From Pilatotrama ljubarskyi (Eukaryota; Basidiomycota; Agaricomycetes; Polyporales; Polyporaceae), in assembly GCA_022385805.1 (NCBI GenBank), contig MU277700.1:112583-176582 (forward strand): 64,000 nucleotides of DNA. The letters run 5' to 3'. The position numbers and the translations under genes are program-made. Below the pieces are notes generated by a model that was not told where the DNA came from, searched no databases, and saw nothing but the letters and a program-made list of their open reading frames with translations. Positions 22,401 through 33,249 of this stretch are shown in pieces. The stretch's first letter is position 1. The number at the start of each line of letters is the position of its first letter.

Positions 22401-23265
22401 CGGCCATGACGCCGCTGCATGCGACTTCTGATGCTTCTTGATGCCTTATGAGAGTTGTACTCCGCTGTTCATGTCTCTCTGTTATGGCCTCGGCGCCATC
22501 CAAACGATTCACGGCATTCGACGCTTTGCTTGCTCTCTTCGTTGTACTTCGCTGTACAGATCCTGCTCTCGAGGTCGGCGGAATCGATGTATATGCGGCG
22601 GTCTCAGTATCGCCACTCTTGGAACGATCGAGCGCTCCCCCCGAGGTGAACGATTGACAGCTTCGGCGTCTGCGCAGCAATATAGTCTGGCTCTTGCCAA
22701 GTTACAGGCTACGCCACCGCATGGGCGCAGGCTTCCACTTCATCTCCGCTGCAGACCCGGAATGCATCCCCTCTCGAGCTCATCGCTGCAGCTCCGTCTG
22801 GCACGAACGTCTTCGGGAAGCCCTCGCAGTGCATCCTCATCGCGTTCAAACGCTCTGCAATGGAACGACAGTAGGGACAAGCTGCTGCGTGCGCCAGCGG
22901 GCATCATGCAGAATGATAGAGTTATATGAACTCAGGTGACCCCCTCTTTGCTGCAGCTGATATGCGCTTTTGGCCGCGCTGCAGTAAGGCCATCGGTTTG
23001 GTGGTGTGCTGCGGTAACCGAGTTCGGGTTTGCTGCAGCTCTGGGGTCCGCTGGGTATATCAGCCTTTGCTGGGGCTCTCGTGCTCACCGCCCGTGTTAT
23101 TGCGAAGCTCTTCACCAGTTGGCGTCCGTCTGCTCCGTTCTCTTTCAACTCGACGCGTCACTACAGTACGACGTGCATAGAAGTAGGTCCCAAATAATCT
23201 GTACCGAGCTGCCGAGGGCGGCCTGACGATGATACTTACGGCCCACCACACTGCGCTAGCGCGTT
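22401..23265. other. intergenic, no gene seen
   Basis: No recognisable coding domain. Several short frames are open but differ in frame and have no family motif. Confidence 0.35.
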
Positions 23266-24519
23266 ATGGCCACCTTTAGCAACCCGCCCGATTTCTGGCA
23301 GCCCCGCCCAGACGACGCACCAAGCGGCTCTCCGCCGCCGCCTCCTCAAAAGCGAGGGCCCCCTCCCTGGGCAAAGGGATATCAGCAGAGATGGCACTCC
23401 GAAGCCGCATATGGTGACCGCGATGGAGGCTACGGTGAAAGCGAGTGGTGTACGTCTCTGTCTCCCTGGCCCACCTCCGACGAGCGTCGTCTTGACCAGT
23501 ATCCCATAGACCCTCCTCCCCACAGGCAGCAGCGATATCGCGAGACATACGACGATCACCCTCCCGGGCCCCCACCCCCTCCTCCATCCTGGGTCCAGTC
23601 GTCCCAGCAAAACTACCACGCGACCAGCGACGACCCGTGCTCCGTCGCGCACTCCAAGTCCGACTACGCTCCCTCCTCGCGTTCACAGATAACCTGGTGC
23701 GGGCGCCCTCAGAGGGGCTTCTACCGGGGCAGGCGGTCGTGGCGCGGCGCGCGTCAGCCCAGTTTTTCCACGCGCCCCGCAGAGGGAGCGGGAGGGAGCG
23801 TCTCGTCGGCGTCGGCAGAATCGCCGATGAGCCCGCACACGCCGCAGGATCTCGATCCTCGTGCGGCGGGCTTCACGCCCGGCCGAGCCCTCGCGAAGAA
23901 TGCCTCAAGTTCGGGTTCGCAGCACGACGACGTCGATCTGAACCAGTACATGAAGAAGGACGACCCCGCTTCGCCGTCTTCGGTGCTCGTGCAGGTCGAT
24001 TCTTCTGCGGACGGGGACTATGCGCGGTCCCTGCAGGCGAAGTGGGAGGCTACGGATGATCGGTGGCTCGAGGACTACAACAAGGGCGCGGCGGAGGACA
24101 CGAGGGACGCGGAGAAGAAGGGGCAGAAGCCGAAATCGCCTACACGTACAAGGGAAGGCGCCAATGCTGGCCGGAACGACGTCGAGGAAACCTCCGCTCG
24201 CGGAACCTCTACCGACTATGAAACGAAGGAGAACTCGAAGGTGCCGCAAGAGCCTTCCCTCGTCGCACCCGCTCCACCTACGCTCAACACGGCTCCCTCT
24301 CAGCGTCCCCTTACCGCCGCGGACGTCGCGGAAGCCATCTTGTCTCCGTCTCGTGGTGTAGGCGGAGCATCTCCTCCGTCCGAGTCGTCTTCGACGCACG
24401 AACCCAGAGCTGGAGAACCTCCATCATACAGTGACGGCCAAAAGTCGTGCCCCACCCCCCTACTTTCACAGGATTGTATACAAGCCCAGGCTAGTCACAC
24501 ATGTGTATATGATATCTAG
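23266..24519 (+). CDS. disordered Pro-rich protein whose 3' end is replaced by a transposon
   Basis: ORF of 417 aa from ATG 23266. Residues 1-120 are rich in Pro, Asp and aromatics, with poly-Pro runs such as SPPPPPQKRG, and the rest is Ser/Glu-rich disorder. No domain was recognised. At 24427 the frame meets the TA target site of the Tc1/mariner element. The codon TAC (Tyr) uses the target TA plus the first transposon base, and the frame then reads about 30 residues of transposon before stopping at 24517-24519. Without the element the frame would run Tyr, ten more residues and a stop at 26045-26047. The break falls in a PPSY motif, a possible WW-domain ligand, kept in both versions. Whether the altered protein is made is unknown. 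Confidence 0.55.
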   Translation: MATFSNPPDFWQPRPDDAPSGSPPPPPQKRGPPPWAKGYQQRWHSEAAYGDRDGGYGESEWCTSLSPWPTSDERRLDQYPIDPPPHRQQRYRETYDDHPPGPPPPPPSWVQSSQQNYHATSDDPCSVAHSKSDYAPSSRSQITWCGRPQRGFYRGRRSWRGARQPSFSTRPAEGAGGSVSSASAESPMSPHTPQDLDPRAAGFTPGRALAKNASSSGSQHDDVDLNQYMKKDDPASPSSVLVQVDSSADGDYARSLQAKWEATDDRWLEDYNKGAAEDTRDAEKKGQKPKSPTRTREGANAGRNDVEETSARGTSTDYETKENSKVPQEPSLVAPAPPTLNTAPSQRPLTAADVAEAILSPSRGVGGASPPSESSSTHEPRAGEPPSYSDGQKSCPTPLLSQDCIQAQASHTCVYDI

Positions 24520-26014
24520 ATTGTATACTGGGTGTTATTGATTTGCTACTGATTATTGAGGGTGTAGCTCTTAATGGAGCGCGAGAAATACGGGCGCTTA
24601 TTTTAGCGCCTGCCAGCGAAGCACAGCACTCAGCCATGACCCTCAACTTAATCCACTACCATTCAGTCACTGTACATATTGCACCTCAGAATCTTCATCC
24701 TCATCCTCTATTCTTTCTGCTCTTCACACATGGTTGCTCTATCCTGCCTTAAACGTGCCAAAATTCTCTTCCTTCGCAACCCTCCCTCCGGTGACCCCAT
24801 GTCCATCAGTGCCATCGCTCGCAAACTCAAATGCGACCGCAAGACTGTCCGTCGAACCCTACGAACCTTTGCGGAAACAGGCGACCTCCACTATCAAAGA
24901 CCCCGCTCTGGCCGGCCCCGCATCCTCAGCCGTCAGGACCTTGATCATCTCGGGATCATGATCAGCCGAGGTGAAGCTCTCAACGCCACTGATGCCCAAC
25001 GCAAGGCAGCTCCGCAGGCCTCTGCCCGGACAGTGCGTAGAAACCTTGCAGAGAGGGGGTTGAATGGCAGGGTGCGCCAGGAAAAGCCATATCTCTCCAA
25101 GCTCAATGAGAAACAGCGAAGCATTTGGGCGCGGCACATGGCAAAATTGGACCCCCGGATGTTGAGGCTCATCATCTTCTCAGATGAGTGCAAGTTCAAC
25201 CTCTTCGGTGCGGATGGGAGGCAGTGGTGTCGTAGGAGAGTGGGCGAGGCTTACCTGGACCGGAATCTGAAGAAGACAGTTCAGGGAGGGGGAGGAAGTT
25301 TGATGGTCTGGGGCTGCATCACCTCGGATGGTGTCGGACGGCTGCACAGAATCAACGGGACCATGGACGCAAAGAAGTACTGCACCATCCTCGAGGAGTC
25401 ACTCCTGGGTACACTTCAAGACTATCACCTTTCCCCCCGCTCCTTCGTCTTTCAGCAAGACAACGATCGCAAGCACACCTCCAAGCTCGCCGAGAAGTGG
25501 TTCGCTGACCACAACATCCTCGTTCTCCCCTGGCCTTCCTCGTCTCCTGACATGAACATCATAGAACATGTCTGGCGTGAGATCAAGCGCCGTGTGCGAG
25601 CTCGCCGGCCTCTTCCTCGCAACCTGGATGAGCTATGGACAATGGTTCAGGAGGAGTGGTATGGACTTGATATCTCTTTCATTCAGAAGCTTTATGATTC
25701 CCTTCCTGAACGTATCTCAACTCTTCGCCGCAAATGTGGTAAACACACTCGTTTCTGAATGATTTGTATCCTCCTTACAAAGTAATCACATCATTTTGGT
25801 TGAATGTGAAGTGGTCCCAGTGCATCTCACCACACATATATGCCAAAATCAGAGGATACAGAGACTCTCAAACCTTAAGAGTGGGACCATGTGATAGCTT
25901 ACAGCATAGCCTACATATCTGCAAAGATGCGTGAGAAATCATGGGCAATTACTGAAATTATACGGGTGACAAGATTATGCTGGGGGGGTGGGGCGTGACT
26001 TTTGGCCGTCACTG
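24429..26014 (+). mobile_element. Tc1/mariner transposon, copy 2, intact
   Basis: 1586-bp element flanked by TA at 24427-24428 and 26015-26016. Terminal inverted repeats are about 32 nt: the left starts CAGTGACGGCCAAAAGTCGT, the right reads the same from its end except for AC in place of GT, and both continue GCCCCACCCCCC. It holds one intact DD34E transposase ORF. Near identity to copy 1, intact TIRs and an open transposase frame all suggest a recent insertion. Confidence 0.95.
24730..25758 (+). CDS. Tc1/mariner transposase, DD34E
   Basis: Intact 342-aa ORF from ATG 24730. The N-terminus has a helix-turn-helix (SISAIARKLKCDRKTVRRT) followed by a GRPR-like hook (SGRPRILS). The catalytic triad is visible: Asp in IIFSDECKFNLFG, Asp in VFQQDND, and Glu in SSPDMNIIEHVW, with 34 residues between the second Asp and the Glu. 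That spacing and the SPDMN motif place it in the Tc1 branch. It cuts and pastes at TA sites. No frameshift or premature stop was seen, so this copy could be autonomous. Confidence 0.95.
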   Translation: MVALSCLKRAKILFLRNPPSGDPMSISAIARKLKCDRKTVRRTLRTFAETGDLHYQRPRSGRPRILSRQDLDHLGIMISRGEALNATDAQRKAAPQASARTVRRNLAERGLNGRVRQEKPYLSKLNEKQRSIWARHMAKLDPRMLRLIIFSDECKFNLFGADGRQWCRRRVGEAYLDRNLKKTVQGGGGSLMVWGCITSDGVGRLHRINGTMDAKKYCTILEESLLGTLQDYHLSPRSFVFQQDNDRKHTSKLAEKWFADHNILVLPWPSSSPDMNIIEHVWREIKRRVRARRPLPRNLDELWTMVQEEWYGLDISFIQKLYDSLPERISTLRRKCGKHTRF

Positions 26015-26047
26015 TATATACGACTGCGTGGCGGTGCAGGGCAGTGA

Positions 26048-27090
26048 CGTTGCCTACGCAGATCTTTGCCCGCGACCATCACTCAACTACGTGCCGCTGG
26101 TGAGTTTCTCGAGAAACATCGAGCATCAAGGTACTTAGAACATCCACCTTATGTCGTTCGGTGGCGTCCGGCAAGTCCGCTGTCAGTGCTGCCTTGAATC
26201 CGAAATGGTCGGCACACCGGCGTAGCGTCATAGACGAAGGCTAAAGGCTGAGTCTAGGGCCGCAGACGTTCGAACTGATGGAACCAGCATGATATCGACC
26301 CTCAAACCTCGGCATGCTCATCGCATGCGGTGCTGGTCGCTCGGCCTGTCACATACGAGGCGCATCCTATATCGGGCATCTCTATTCGTCGCGCGGCTAC
26401 GAGTTCCCACCGGTCGTGATGCAAGCATGACCGGCCCACAAGATGCATGGCAGCTTCCTAGACGTCATCACAAGTCGGCCCCAGTCTCACCGCGGTGCAT
26501 TGAAGCCCTTTTGCGTTGGATAGTCTGGCTAGCTATCAAGCGCGATTCCGCCCATATGCTGCTATCTCGTGAGTGTGTCAGCAATCACTTCCTCCGCCTA
26601 GCGGTCACTCAGATGAATCCTTAGGCTGCTTCTCTTCGCACATCAGGCCAACGCAGCAGTTTCTCCGACGCTCGCATCCACCGATTCCGAGTTCCGACTC
26701 GGAGGGCCGGCGCTACCGCTGCCCGCGGCACGCTCAGCTGTCCTGCGCAACCGCTCGCTATGACGCGGGATCTGTCAAGGAGAGGAAGAAACAAGTGCGG
26801 CCGCGTCGCCCCTAGCACTTTCTCGACAGAGGCTCCATCGTCTGTGATTTGATGTCTGCAGAGCGCGATTCGTCATGTGTTGGGCCGGACACGGTCGAAT
26901 GACCGGAAGACCATGTGGCGCTCTCACGGAAGTCCATCGCGCGCGCGTTTGCGCCTTCTGAGGCGCGTGCGTGCTGGCGCAGTAAGATGGATGGTTGGTG
27001 TAGTATAAAAGGCGGACGGGGCTGCTGCAGCGACGGTCTGTAGGCGTTTGCTTCTTGTCCTCTTCGCCCCGCATCTACTCAACCATCATC
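26048..27090. other. intergenic, no gene seen
   Basis: Right flank of the transposon and promoter of the thaumatin-like gene. A short GC hairpin (GCGCC, TTCTGA, GGCGC at about 26951-26966) precedes the TATA box. The open frames here lack recognisable motifs. Confidence 0.4.
27004..27010 (+). promoter_or_regulatory. TATA box of the thaumatin-like gene
   Basis: TATAAAA, 81 bp upstream of the ATG at 27091. It is the clearest TATA box in the window and suits a secreted, regulated gene. Confidence 0.6.
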
Positions 27091-28381
27091 ATGAAAGGCT
27101 TCGTCGCTTTCGTCACTGTCGCCTTCGCCGCTAAGGCCGCAGCGAGAACGTTCACTGTGTACAACCAGTGCCCGTTCACTATCTGGTGAGTCTGCACGTC
27201 TCTCAACCACGACCTTTGCTGACGTTCCCCTAGGCCAGCCGTATGTCACTCACTCTTGCCCTTGTGTCGTAGGCTGCGGTTGAGCTTGTGCTGATATCAC
27301 TCTGGCAGATTTTCACCGACCTCAACGTCGGCTCCGCCACTCCTAGCCAGTCTACCGGGTATGGACGAAGTCTTACTCCGCAATGCACGCCTTGTTCATT
27401 GACATGATACACAGTTGGCAGCAGGATGCGTTCCAGACCGTCAGCTTCTTCGTACCCGACAACTGGAAGGCCGGTCGCATTTGGGTACGTGTCCTCATAT
27501 TGTTGACTTTCATGCACGTTGCTGATATCGGTATGGACTTGATCACAGGCCCGTCGCGACTGCGACTTCAGCGTCAACCCCGGCCCCAACTCCTGCCTTG
27601 ATGGAGGCTGCAACGGCGGCCTTGTGTGCGACCCGCATACCGGGACGGTATGTGGATAGTTCTGGCACCATATAGCGAGCATTAGCTGACGCAATCGCCT
27701 CAGGGCGTTCCTCCTGCCACTGTTGCTGAGTTCACCCTCGGCACGAACGGCGTCCCTGACAACTACGACGGTACGTCATAATCTCTTCACGTCGGGGTCT
27801 AACAGGCGACTCACGCCGAAGTTCGTAGTATCTCTGGTTGACGGCTACAACCTGCCTATGAGGATCAGCAACAACAAGGGTTGCCCGGTCGCAGACTGCC
27901 CGGTTGACCTCGGGCCCAACTGTAAGCGCTTCCTTGTCAAGCTCCCGCGTGCGACGACTGATCGCCGTTTTCGCCCAGGTCCTGCCGAGCTGAAGGGTCC
28001 TTTCGACTCCACCGGCTTCCCCGTCGGCTGCAAGAGCGCGTGCGTCGCTGGCCTCGGCGACCCTGGTACGTCAAGCCATTGTCCCCTGTGCCAGTCCCAG
28101 GCTGCTGATAGGAATGATAAGTTAACAACCCGAACTGCTGCACGGGCACGCACAACACCCCTGCGACTTGCCCGCCTTCCGGCGTCGAGTACTACAGCTA
28201 CTTCAGTACGTGTCACGTTCTCTCACCCAGGTTCTACTCGAGCACGGTGAGCTGACGACGTGCTGCAGAGGGCAACTGCCCGAACTCGTACGCATACGCG
28301 TATGACGAGTCTAGCGGGACTGCGCTGTTCACCTGCGACTCCGGTCTTGCTGCCGACTACACGATCACGTTCTGCCCTTGA
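27091..28381 (+). CDS. secreted thaumatin-like protein
   Basis: Ten exons: 27091-27185, 27234-27240, 27309-27358, 27415-27484, 27549-27647, 27704-27770, 27829-27921, 27979-28065, 28122-28205, 28269-28381, coding 254 aa. A signal peptide (about residues 1-18, ending AAKAAA) precedes the mature start RTFTVYNQC. Sixteen cysteines are present, the full set of eight disulfides of the thaumatin/PR-5 fold. The acidic-cleft residues can be followed: Arg in ARRDC, Glu in AEFTLG, Asp in YDVSLVDGYN, Asp in CPVDLGPN. Fungal members act in the wall; some cleave beta-1,3-glucan. The second exon is only 7 nt (completing Trp and coding Pro-Ala). It is required to give the family-typical WPAIFTDL, and the total length closes in frame only with it. 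Confidence 0.9.
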
Positions 28382-29446
28382 GGAATGTAGGTTCGGGGGC
28401 GACTGTCGTGGGTTCATCTTATCAAGGTCGGATCCCGTCGGTCCAGATTTCTTAGCGTTTGCAAGATGTTGCAGTGTTGCAGTGACGGTCGTAAGGAGTA
28501 CGTGGATTTGTATTAGTAAAATCATGGTGATAGTCCCGGAATTGTTTTGTACGTCGTGCTCAGGCTGCATACTCCCGAGTCCCGATGAGAGTTTTAGGTA
28601 GGCCACCGCGTGCCTGATCTTGTTAGCATGTGGTCACTCGCCGGTTCGCGGTTCGTGCTGCGCACACGTTCTCGTAATGAATCCACGTCTGTCTTTTGGG
28701 CAGGGCCGAATGGGCGTCTGCGGCATGCGTTAGAACGCGCAGCCTAGACCTTTGTGAGCCGCGAGGGTCACTACACTGAGAAGATTCATTGGCTACGGAC
28801 CTACCTGGGTCTCTTCGATGCTGAGGAAGAACACTCTTTTGATCATGAGCGGACTATAGAGGAAGGGTGGGACTATATGCAGCACAGCGCTGTTATACAT
28901 GGGATCCAGAGGAACTGACTCGGACATCGCTATCAATGGAAGCCGTGGTACGATATGGACTACATCCACACCATAGCCCTTCGTGACCCAGAATCAGTCA
29001 AGAAAGCGTGCCAACACTCTTCCCGCCCGCTCGCTGCCATGCAAACCCGCCCCTTTCAACAACATGGTGAAGAAACGCACAGCCCGCGCTGAGTCCGATG
29101 ACGTTGTGGCAGCGACTAACGGTTGTCATATGCACTGCTTAGGGACGAAAATATATACGAATGTCTCTCTTCGTGTTGGGGCGAGACGTGATACTCCTTA
29201 GGCCAGCCAGATTCCTAGGTGACAAGCCTACACAGGTCAGATGCCAGAGGCGGATGTTACTCAGCATATCAAGAAGGAACATGCGTACTTGCAAACTCGT
29301 ACTTCATTATCTCCACGGCGACGAACTTCAGGATATGATCGAGGGCAGTCCTGTCTTGCGCAGGCGGGAATGAGCCCATACGCCCGGTTCTTGGCAGTGA
29401 TTTATGTTACTCCCTCCGCCCAAATTGTACCAGACGACAGGCTTTG
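28382..29446. other. intergenic, no gene seen
   Basis: Convergent 3' flanks of the thaumatin-like gene and the MIF4G gene. No supported feature in about 1 kb. Confidence 0.35.
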
Positions 29447-30877
29447 CTACTTACGACTGAATAGAGGCTCTTCGGAGGTAGCCAGAGGCATCTTCTTCCT
29501 CCAGTTGTTAACAGCATCTGCGTCCCTGAGCTGCGATGTAACCTGTGTTTAGTGCCCAAGAAGGAAAGCGGCTCACTGGACTCACCTTCCATTGCCACTG
29601 ATTGCAGTCGTAGGAATTGCCTCGCGGTGGAGGAGCGTCAGTCGCAGGCACCCACCCTCGCGCGCGCAGCTCGAAGACCTCCTGTAGCAACCGAGTGTGA
29701 CTACTTGAAACGAGAGCTTGAGGAGGCAACACGTACCTTGAGGATAGCTCGCGTCCGCCAGCCGACTCCTTGTGTATTGTATGCGCACTTGAGACGCGTG
29801 AAATACGTGTCAACGAGCGCTCGAGTTTTCGGAGTGTCGATAGCCTGTCCGACCGTGGTCAAAAGAACACATCCATCCTCGAGAGGCTTGACATCAGCCT
29901 TGTCGGGGTAGTCGTCTCGGAGCAGGGCTTTCAGGCATTGATGGACGACGCCCTCTGGCAGCAAGCCCATCTTGAACAACTCTCCCACGAATTTGACGAG
30001 GCCAGGGCCGTGGCATTTGGCTTCATCCACCGAATTTCGATGGGCTTCAGCGTGCGAGGACGAGTATCCGTCCTCATCAGAGTGAATGTCCTCGCCCTCG
30101 ACCGATTTCAGAGGTGCTCCGGGAGCGAGGCCGAGTGCAACCAAGCGAAGGTCGAAGCCGAACTGACAGGCACGGACCATGTACCTGCGGAAGAGCTGCC
30201 CGCCTGCCAACACGTTCCCTTCGGCGTCCTTCGTTTCGCCTCCGTCAGAGATGTCCATGCTTAGCTGCTCGACCATTCTCCGGCAGAGTCTTGCCAGCAG
30301 CTCCGCCAAGTGCTCATCCCTGCTGGCAGCGCGGCGAATGGAGCAGGCGACTATGTGCAGCGCCCAGCCGCCACAGTCAGACTCGCCTTGAGGTACGGCG
30401 GCCGACTGGTTTATGGTGTTGACCAGGCAATCTGAGACGGAGACGTACGTGGCGCTATTGATCTGCAGGAGCGCGACGGAGACCCTACGACAGAGCGCCA
30501 GTCTCGCAGCTTCGTCCTCATCCGGATGGACAGAACCCGACCCCTCGCTGGGGTTAGGGTTCTTATCTTCGCCGGTTGACGTCACTTCTACAGCCAAAGT
30601 GACGGGATCTGGGATGACGTTTGGAGTTGCGGAGTGTGATGCCACTGAAGAAAGAGCTTGAATGCTGGCGCCCGAGGCAGGGTCCTTCCTGGCTGTTTCT
30701 GAGAGTGAAAACCAGAAGAGCAAAAGCTACAAGTTTGATCTCAAGGCGCGGAATAATGCACGCACCTGCATAAGAGTCCGAGGGAACATCATGTTGAGAA
30801 AGGGCTCTTGGCTCGTCGACAGCTATATCACGGAGCCCGAGCATCGAACGGCAAATGGCAGCAAGGAGCAAGGACAT
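29447..30877 (-). CDS. eIF4G-derived protein with only a MIF4G domain
   Basis: Four exons: 30877-30766, 30698-29737, 29681-29586, 29542-29447, giving 421 aa with closed frames. Residues about 105-355 match the HEAT-repeat MIF4G domain of eIF4G, the scaffold that binds eIF4A. Visible blocks are LLARLCRRMVEQLS, GNVLAGGQLFRRYM, GLVKFVGELFKMGLL and LLTTVGQAIDTPKTRA, followed by FELRARGWVPA. There is no room for the eIF4E-binding N-terminal region, and the C-terminal MA3 domain is missing. The sequence is much more diverged than the second eIF4G-like copy at 60441-62654 yet has no stop or frameshift, so it may be maintained. It could sequester eIF4A or act in another MIF4G context. The last exon and the start are less certain than the domain. 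Confidence 0.72.
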
Positions 30878-32585
30878 CGGCGACTGCGAGCAGGTCGTGC
30901 TAGCTCGGTGTGGTTGAGGATGAGTCAAGGGTGATGTGGTCGTACTCACCCTCAAGCAAGCTGATAAGCTGTTCAGCTCGAGCTCCGGACGCAGACTGCG
31001 GTAGCATGACCCAGTGCTGCAGCACCCGGCCCGATGCAGAACATTCTGCATCAAGTGCATCAGTGTAGACAACCCAAGGGGCTTGGAGATCAGCCGCTGC
31101 GGCAGGCTTCGCCGTAGCATGAGTCCAACTGCTATGCAGACACGGGGTCGGAGGAACGGTGCTGCGGCGCACAGTAGCTATGGCTTAGCACTATCAGCGA
31201 CCAAGAAGTGAGGGGCGTCGGTAAAGGTGCTGCATACCTTCCTGAAGCTGTCGCTTTGCTCGGATAGGGGAGTTACGTCTGCAGTCCTAGAGAACAGAGT
31301 ATCGCCAGGAATGTCTCTATCACGAATGCGTCAGTTATACAGTCGGGTCTCTGAGGTGCAACCAGCTGCTTTTGAGAAAAGGCGGGAGAGAATACAGCGG
31401 AGCCAACGTGTCTAGAAGACATATGTGCTCGAGACATCTACTCGAGTGCAGCGACTGGGAATATTGACGGAGTGTTTCAGCGAGACGCTATCGGTGCAGA
31501 GAGCATTCGGATGTAACCATATGCATACGTCTCCAGAGGCAAGTTGATTGGGAGTGCTACAACGGCATAAACAGCTCCGCAACTACGGTCTATGCATAAG
31601 CACACCCAGCCAAGTTACGAACGAGAAGCCAGGGGAGTAATACCTCACAAGACCGTAACCTATCGCGGTCATACATAGCACACAGCCGTCCTGCATATTT
31701 GCTCTTAATCCTGCGCTGCAGCCGCAGCTGATGATGCTCCGGGTGAGGAGTTCGGTCCTTCTGGTCCTCATGGCTGCGACTCATGGATCAGAATCGTGGA
31801 AGCAGCCATGGACAAACGTGCAAGTCTGTGTAAGCGCTCATCGGCGGAGGCTAATCATCCTAGATTGAATCGGGCTACCTGGGTCGTCCCGGAAAACATT
31901 CTCACTCTGAGTCTCACTCACCTCTACTCATCTACATCTCCAATGAATGACTCTTCTTCAGTTTTATGCAGCGATGATATGTGCATGTCAATATCTCAGT
32001 TTGATTGGCTGTTTTCGCGACGCTGCGTAGGTGCTACATCATCATGACGGAAACACGAGGTTAGTACTCTGGTAGCGTCATGTTGCAATCCTGCTGCCCT
32101 TCGTGGACGGTGGTCCGTGGCCAGCACGGGCCGCCTCGAGGCCCCATCCGATAATCCTCGCCTGATCAACGACTGCAATCTGACAGCACAACGAGGCGGA
32201 CACTCCTGAGCGGCGTGTCCTACAGCTCACTTATGTAGTCTACTGCTCACTCAGGGGACCGCAACCTCACTTGCTTTCTGGATCTCACCAGCTGCAACGC
32301 TTTACTACCGGGTGCGTGGCTATTGTAGTCAACATATCGAACTATCACTCACACAGTGCGGTTGGCCACTACTATAGATGATGGAGATCGATTCGCAACT
32401 GTCGCAACTCCTCGACTCTCTCTCGCTGGACAGCCAGAGGCGCAAAGCGGTCTTTGTGAGCATTACAGTCCAAGTCCGCGCAGCGCACGGCCATGCTGAC
32501 CCGCATTGCCACCTCGAGAAAGGAAAGCGACGGGCAGGCGTCACAGATCTCACAAACAACAAGCATCCCGGCCCACGACGCAGCC
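30878..32585. other. intergenic, no gene seen
   Basis: About 1.7 kb with only short unrelated open frames. Probably contains the promoters of the divergent genes on either side. No repeat recognised. Confidence 0.35.
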
Positions 32586-33073
32586 ATGTCCGATTCCTCC
32601 GACGGCGAGGACTCGACCTATCCGGTATGCTCCCGCCTCCTCTCCATGCGTACTCAGTCTTACCACGCGTCCGCGTTGCACAGCCAAATCCCTACCCGGC
32701 CTCACGCACGCCCTCAGGCTCAGGCAGCTCAAGCGTCAACGCGCCTCAGCCTCACTCCCAGCCCGAGCCCGAGCCCTGCGGCTGCGCCTACCTCCAGGCG
32801 CTGCACGGCCAGATCTGCGCGGGCGCGTACGCGACGACCGGCGGGGACTACCTCGAAGCGATCTTCACTCACCGCGAGGCGTTCTTCGCCTTCCCCCCCG
32901 CGCACCAGGGCTGCGCGCTCGGGTTCTCGGCGCTCGCGCGCGACCTGGAGATGCGCCGCGCCTCGGACACGGCGGTGGAGGAGGCGCGCCTGTGGCGCGC
33001 GGACTGGGATGGCGATAGCGAGGCGGCGGCGGCGTTCAGGCATGAGGCGTGGGTCATCGCGAACGCGTTCTAG
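32586..33073 (+). CDS. small hypothetical protein, 142 aa
   Basis: Two exons, 32586-32624 and 32684-33073, with a 59-nt GTATGC...CACAG intron. The first exon codes a short acidic leader (MSDSSDGEDSTYP). A Pro/Ser-rich linker follows, then a compact 95-residue region starting CGCAYLQALHGQIC and rich in Ala and acidic residues, ending AWVIANAF. I do not recognise a family. There is no signal peptide or membrane segment. An upstream ATG at 32378/32381 opens a longer unspliced frame, but the spliced model gives a cleaner protein. Confidence 0.5.
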
Positions 33074-33249
33074 GGAGGGCGAGGAGTGGAGGCTCGCTCG
33101 CGCGTGGGCGGTTGGAGACACCCCTCGATTGCTACTTGTGTTTATGGATCGACCCTAGTGTATTTTTGTATGTATACATGTGCTATGTTTGACCTACCCA
33201 GTATCCCCACGATGTTTCCGAGCCTCCTCCCAATATGGCCTGCTCTGCA

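Noticed and set aside
22348..23260. Possible gene in the Leu/Ser/Arg-rich frames at 22348-23260
   Set aside because: All three plus frames and two minus frames are partly open, none has a domain, and no splice chain gives a sensible protein.
32729..33121. Antisense ORF over the 142-aa gene
   Set aside because: Low-complexity Arg/Ala frame opposite a GC-rich coding exon.
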